A DNA stretch of 64,000 nt from Lenzites betulinus (lineage: Eukaryota; Basidiomycota; Agaricomycetes; Polyporales; Polyporaceae): contig JABYQU010000042.1 of NCBI GenBank assembly GCA_022264855.1, forward strand, positions 248,001-312,000, read 5' to 3'. Below, one piece after another: positions 59,056 through 64,000 of this stretch (the stretch's first letter is position 1; every line of letters starts with the position of its first letter). Both the position numbers and the translations under genes were made by a program. The notes beneath the pieces were generated by a model. It made no database searches. It worked only from the letters and a program-made list of their open reading frames with translations, and had not been told where the DNA came from.

Positions 59056-60967
59056 ATGGCTGGACACTACCGCCGCCACCACGAGAGCCCCAGTCGCCAC
59101 GGACGCGCCGGCAATGCGGGGCGCGAGGGTGAGGGCTACCAATTGCCACCTCAATCCACGAGCTCTCATCATGGTTCGTCTACTGTTGTCTAGCGCGATC
59201 GCCCTCCACCCATCTCCCAGCGTAGCGAACCAGAGTGCAGGCTCCTCTCGCGGGGATGGGCAACGCATAGCGCCGTTTCGCAACGAGCCTTCGCCGCTCG
59301 CGAGACCGCCGCCCCCTCGCGCGCCTCGAGCAATGCGGGATGATCGCTCTGTAACACCTCCTCCCCCGCGGCCGCCCTCGCCGACCTATCTGGCCCTCGC
59401 GAAACACGTTCCATCGCGAGTAGAGGAGCCATCCGCCTCGAGAAAGCTCCTTGTCCTGGATCTGAACGGAACGCTGCTGCACCGCTCTCCACACAACCCG
59501 CGTCCAAAGGCGAGAAATCAGCTGCCACAGGAGGACCGTCCGCGGGATGGACACGGTAACTGGCTACCTCGCCTGCGCCCCGTACACCCTAGGCCATATA
59601 TGCGCGCGTTCAGATCGTACCTTTTCGCACCGGAAACGAGGTCGTGGCTGGACGTCATGGTCTGGTCGTCTGCTCAGCCGCACAGTGTTGGAGATATGGT
59701 TGACAGGTGTTTTGGGGAGGACCAGGATAAGATGCTTGCCATCTGGGCTCGAGATACACTTGGGTTGTCTAACGATCACTATCGTACGCACCGTTGTCCT
59801 TAGTCCATTTACATCCCACTTACACAGCCCGTAGATCGCAAGGTGCAGACCGTCAAGGACCTCGCCAAGCCATGGTCGTTCTTGTCGCAACCAACTACGC
59901 ATATACCTTCATCCCCACATTCCTCTATCGCCAGCACTCCGCGCACGTCCCCCGAACCATCAAGCCCGTCCCGCCCCAGCGACGAGAGCGTATTAGACAC
60001 TCCCCAAACCCACTCTGCGCTTACGACGCTGCTCTTGGACGACTCGCCTCGAAAAGCGGAGCTACAGCCATACAATCATGTCTGTATTGGCGAATACTCT
60101 GGGGAGAAGCGAGCAAAAGACCTCGAAAGCTTGCTAAAGGAGCAGGAGTGGCACGCTGCAGTAGATGCGCGCGAAGAACTCGATGCGCAAATGTCTGAGG
60201 TCCAGGGCTCTAACACTAGTCTCGCCGACCTCCTATCACCACCCTCCCCCGGTAGCCCGATTGCAAGAGACCACGTAGAGACCGCTCCGGGCGTATCCGA
60301 ACAGGCGGGTGAGAATGGCGCAGCCGACGCGGCCTCCGCGGAGACACCCAAGAAGCGCAAACGGAAAGCGAAGAAACTTCAGAAGCGAGCGGCTTTGCTG
60401 GAGCATCTTGAGGAGGCAGGCAGGCCGAACGTGTCGTACGACGAGACGCTGCTCGCTGTGATCGGCGTGCTCGACGAGATCAAGTCGCAGGCGAATGTTG
60501 CGGCATGGATTCGTTCCGGAGGGCTCTGGGGGCCGACGGGACCATCAGCCACGACAGAAATAGGAGAGCACCCGAACACATCCGTTGAGAACTCTGCCTC
60601 CGATGACGCAAACCTGGAGGGCGCAGTAGCGCGGTCCGAGGATAGCGATCTCTCCGTTGGGAACGCGGCATCGCTTGAGCCCTCCGTTCAATCCGCCGCT
60701 GAAGACTCCGAGAAGCCTCGCAAGCGGAAGAAACGACAACGCATGCGCGAATCTCAAGCTGGGGGCGCCGACGTTGGCAACGACGCTGATACTGTGTCCC
60801 CAGCGATATCATCCTCATCGGTACAGGACGGAGAAGAGAAGACCGCGGATAACGGGTCACAAGCAATGTGGTTCGAGGACCAGCAAGTGCTCGACTACTG
60901 GGCCGCGCGGGGACGGAAGGCGTTAGAGGAACTTCAGATTGCGGTTGAACATGGAATCGAACGTTAG
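59056..60967 (+). CDS. FCP1/SCP-like (NLI-interacting) HAD-domain protein with altered motif I
   Basis: Exons 59056-59128, 59241-59783 and 59835-60967 give 582 aa in one frame. The start MAGHYRRHHESPSRHGRAG needs a 112-nt intron 1; a shorter version could begin at a downstream Met. The HAD domain spans roughly residues 85-260: KLLVLDLNGTLLHR (motif I), VMVWSSAQPHSVGDMVDRCFG (motif II), KVQTVKDLAKPW and LLLDDSPRKAELQPYN (motif IV), then IGEYSGEKRAKDLESLL. FCP1-type phosphatases use DxDxT; here it is D-L-N-G-T, so the acid/base Asp is Asn. That suggests weak or changed catalysis, though DLNGT forms occur in other fungal members as I recall. The C-terminal half is disordered and basic/acidic (KKRKRKAKKLQKRAALLEHL) and ends EELQIAVEHGIER. 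Likely nuclear. Confidence 0.8.
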
Positions 60968-61774
60968 GTGAGCGCATCAGATATGGACGTGGTTGTCTCG
61001 CGTTTGTGAATAATTCATCTAAGTTCGTCCTGGTAGATGTATGCTTCTTGTACATGTGTCCACGAATTCAACTACGATGCAACTTTCTATGGACTATTCT
61101 ATATTTCGCTTCGCATGCTGGATGCTTTGTGCACAACTACACTGGACTTGACATAGAACCCCACGTGATAGCTGACTGTCATGGGACGCTCCATCGGCCA
61201 GGAGACTTCTGTTTCACGCGCGGTTTGGGGTTAGGTGAGCAGGTTCTAATTCCGCCGTGGACTCCGGTGTTTGTCGATGTTCTTGAGCTAGAAGCAGGGC
61301 TCAGCTTTGACCCATCTTGCATTCACAGACGGACCAATGTCGTTTCCTCGTCGGTAAGTGCCATTTGGAGCGGCGTCCACGGGAGCCTGACGAAGTTCGT
61401 GCGCTCATCGGGCATGTTTTGATCGCTGCTGCTCACAGTGGGTCTTAGCTCCAGATACTGAATACTCGGGTGCAGTGTACAACTATGGTGACCATGTGGC
61501 CAGAGCTTCGCCTGCCGTTGGAAACTCCAAGTAAACATCTCAAGGCGCTAATATCATCCACCAATGACATCTTGAGTCTGGTCATGCCGACGTTTGTTGA
61601 AGGCCACAGGACACCATCGGAATAACTATGTTCTACGACTGTGTAGCCGAGGGGATTTCTCTGGTCACGATGCACGCGACCTCGATGTGCGATAGTCGGG
61701 GGGATTATCCAGCGAGAGCATAAAAGCCATGGCAAGTAAGTCACCCTCCTACAAAACCACAACCCGCCGTCAAG
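60968..61774. other. Intergenic region before the GH45 gene
   Basis: About 800 bp. ORFs on both strands show no known domain. The end holds the GH45 core promoter. Confidence 0.55.
61719..61726 (+). promoter_or_regulatory. TATA-like box of the GH45 gene
   Basis: CATAAAAG lies about 50 bp before the start at 61775. An ATG at 61729 opens a different, short frame and is probably not used. Confidence 0.45.
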
Positions 61775-63002
61775 ATGGTTCACCTCCTATCCTTGAGTTT
61801 GTACGCCTTATGCTCTACCGTCCTTATGTGTGTCTACGGGCAAACTACAGGCACAACCACCACGACTTGGGATTGGTATGCTGTCGATCTGTTGCGACTC
61901 GGAGACACTGCCGGTAACTCATTTCACTCACAGCTGCGAGCCCGCATGTGGTTACACGTCCAACCTATCCCCAGGTAGGACTCGTGTCCCCGAGCCTGGT
62001 GGAAAATGCAGCTGAAGTCCGGAATTCATTCAGGTGCTCGCGGTCCTGTTCAGTCCTGCAGTAAGACCAACGGCCCCGCGGCGGCGGGCGCGCAGAACGC
62101 GTGCTTCGCGTCCTCGGGCACCCTGTCGTTTTCGTGCGACAAATACCAGCCGATCATCGTGAACAGCACGTTTTCGTATGGGTTCGCAGGGCACGGCAAC
62201 ACGGCAACTTCAACTTGTGAGCCTGAAAACGTCAAGTAAGGATCTAGGGCAGACGATGCTGACCGCCGGTGTCGTTGTCAGGCTGCAAGTGCTACGAGTT
62301 CACTTGGACGTCTGGCGCGGGCAAGGGAAAATCCATGATCGTGCAGGCGATCAACGCCGGTGGTGCGTTCGATGTAACCACATATCCTCGGCGTGTCTCA
62401 TTTGGTCCTCCACAGGCATCACCGACACAGACTTCGACATATATGTACGTCCATTATCGAAGCGTCCACAATCTAAAGCTGCCTAACGCGTCGGAAATTG
62501 TAGACACCAGGCGGTGGTGTTGGAGGTACGTTGCCGCATTGTTTTTCTTATGCATATGACCTTGAGCTGAAGTACTTGGTACGACGCAGATTTTAACGCC
62601 TGCACGGCTCAATACGGCGCTCCCTCTGGAGGCTGGGGCAGGCAATACGGAGGTGCGTCCATCTGGTTCATTATACTAACGTGTACTGTGCTAGACCGTG
62701 TATTTTAGGTGTTACCTCGGACGCTGAATGCGCGCAACTGCCATCGAACCTACAAGCAGGATGCCACTGGCGCTGGCAATGGTACAGATTGTTAACAGAT
62801 TGAAGGGTACGACTTTACTGATCACACTTCTGAATAGGGCCGGGGGCGATGTCAACGAGTGGTATGTTTTACGCCTCGCAGAGTCCGCTGTGATACTCAC
62901 CGTCACCTCTCGACTTAACTCAACAGGCAAACCACGTACAAACAGGTCAATTGCCCTTCACAACTGACCAGCTTATCCGGATGCACACCTGCTGCGATCT
63001 AA
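61775..63002 (+). CDS. Glycoside hydrolase family 45 endoglucanase
   Basis: Secreted endo-1,4-beta-glucanase acting on amorphous cellulose. Residues 1-22 (MVHLLSLSLYALCSTVLM with CVYG) form a signal peptide. The mature part begins with a Thr-rich strand leading to TWDCCEPACGY, the family signature with the catalytic-base Asp. It continues with GPVQSCSKTNGPAAAG, FSCDKYQPIIVNSTFSYGFA, CCKCYEFTWTSGAGKGKSM, then TDFDIYTPGGGVGDFNACTA, which holds the catalytic-acid Asp, GAPSGGWGRQYGGV and GCHWRWQW. After two further introns come AGGDVNEWQTTYKQVNCPSQ and a final CTPAAI. About eight introns must be removed, which makes it look broken at first; all splice in frame. Length about 230 aa, no cellulose-binding module. 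The WDCC and PGGGVG motifs place it nearer the classical Humicola-type GH45 than the short expansin-like basidiomycete type. Confidence 0.88.
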
Positions 63003-63147
63003 AGCCGCAAACTGAAGCCACGGCTTCTCCCTGTATGCGTATAAATGTCGCTCCAGATATTCAATGCTACATGTTTGTACACAACTACATCGCTGTCCTG
63101 CTTCCATCCGTCTTGTCGCCTCCTTCTATATACTCGACCACCAGCCG

Positions 63148-64000
63148 TCACTCTAAAGTGATGAAGAGATGTTTGCTCGTGAGGACAGCCGTCGCCCCCG
63201 GAATGATCACAATCGTCTGGGTATTATCGATGATCATCGCAGGGCCCTTCACGACGTCCCCGACGTGCAACGACTCGAGCAGGAACACCGGGGTATCGTC
63301 CACCCGACCCACGCCGTCAAAGTACACGCTATACGTCGAGTCCGCCCGCGTGCGGTCCACATCGCGCGTCGCGATTCGCGCGACCTCGGCGAAGACGCTC
63401 TCCCCGAGCGTGTCGAACGTCTTCCCGATCCCGCGCACCTTCACGTCGTCGACGATGACGGACTTGCTCTCGAGCAGGAACCCGAACTCGGCCTTGTACA
63501 CGCGCCGGAAGGCCGCCTCGAAGTCCTCCGCGCCGTCGCCGTCCGCGGGCGTGGGGAGCACCATGAGCGCCGTGTCCGTGCCCTCGAAGCGCATGTTGAG
63601 CATGCGCTCGGCGTGCACGCGCGAACCCTCGAAGCCCTGTCGGCGGAGCTCCTCGCGGACTTGCGCGTCGAGCTTGTCGAGGCGCGCTTTGAGGATGGCG
63701 CGATTCTCAGGCGTGTAGAAGGTGGATGATGGTTCCTGAAGCTCGAACGCGCTAATACCGGATGTGATCAGTGGGTTGTTTGTATACGAGTATGCTCTAA
63801 CTCACCGGTCAGCAAGTGCAAGGCCATAAGCTGACAAAATCGAGCTGTAGTGGTGTATGAGGATGGTCTTGATGCCTAGCAGCTGCGCGATTTCGCAAGC
63901 GTGTTGACCGCCCGCACCACCGAAGCTTGCGAGACTAGACAGCAAGCGTTGACCAGTCGCCCACACATAGTAAAAGGATGCAAACATACATGTGCCTCGA
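63148..64000 (-). CDS. 5-oxoprolinase (HydA region), 3' part; appears to lack the HydB region
   Basis: ATP-dependent 5-oxoprolinase opens 5-oxoproline to glutamate in the glutathione cycle. The gene runs off the window on its 5' side. Visible exons encode [40 protein letters not shown], then, across an intron at about 63.75-63.81 kb, [57 protein letters not shown] and [20 protein letters not shown], ending SKHLFITLE with a stop at 63148. In the known fungal and animal enzyme (about 1,300 aa) a HydB half follows directly. Here GH45 ends only 145 bp away on the other strand, so no room exists for it. Either the gene is 3'-truncated or it makes a HydA-only protein. Confidence 0.82.

Noticed and set aside
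61006..61422. 138-codon ORF after the HAD gene
   Set aside because: No motif, no splice sites in phase, and its start overlaps the likely 3' untranslated region of the HAD gene.

Overview
The window is nuclear DNA of a filamentous basidiomycete, most likely an Agaricomycete wood-decay fungus. Genes are broken by many short GT-AG introns (mostly 47-65 nt), coding DNA is GC-rich, protein content is that of a free-living fungus (TFIID subunit, C2H2 factors, O-acetylhomoserine sulfhydrylase, GH45 endoglucanase), and there is a Plavaka-type transposase, a family typical of mushroom genomes. I assembled exons by eye; where I give a protein length, the exon lengths sum to a whole number of codons.

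Layout. 0-5 kb: a phytanoyl-CoA dioxygenase-like gene (-) and a protein with five short dsRBM-like repeats (+), head to head. 5-7.7 kb: intergenic, with a kinase relic. 7.8-9.9 kb: O-acetylhomoserine sulfhydrylase (+). 10.3-13.9 kb: gene P1 (-), an unknown nuclear-type protein broken by a 1.4 kb inverted-repeat transposon (TE1). 17.0-19.3 kb: an Sfp1-like zinc-finger regulator (-). 19.3-36.0 kb: a GC-rich stretch with no recognisable gene but one 0.49 kb MITE-like element (TE3). 36.0-38.6 kb: TAF11 (-) and an Iec1-like zinc-finger gene (+) sharing a 0.3 kb promoter, then an importin relic. 39.7-47.2 kb: a three-member family of unknown genes (A, B, C, all -) plus an orphan gene D (+); A and C lie in a segmental duplication, and A is split by a 1.67 kb transposon (TE2) with a 7-bp target duplication. 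47.7-54.8 kb: a seemingly intact Plavaka transposase (-) and a divergent partner gene (+), followed by GC-rich minisatellites. 56.6-58.6 kb: P2 (+), the intact paralogue of P1. 59.1-61.0 kb: an FCP1/SCP-like HAD protein (+). 61.8-63.0 kb: a GH45 endoglucanase (+). 63.1 kb to the end: the 3' part of a 5-oxoprolinase gene that stops after its HydA region (-).

How it fits together. The single-copy genes at both sides (sulfur assimilation, transcription, cellulose breakdown, glutathione cycle) are ordinary and not obviously linked in function. The accessory part (10-14 kb and 38-58 kb) is a transposon-worked region: two unknown gene families (P1/P2 and A/B/C), each with one copy cut by a different inverted-repeat element and at least one intact copy in the same window, arranged around a two-gene Plavaka module. 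The A/B/C family and the Plavaka partner gene are the best candidates for something undescribed.
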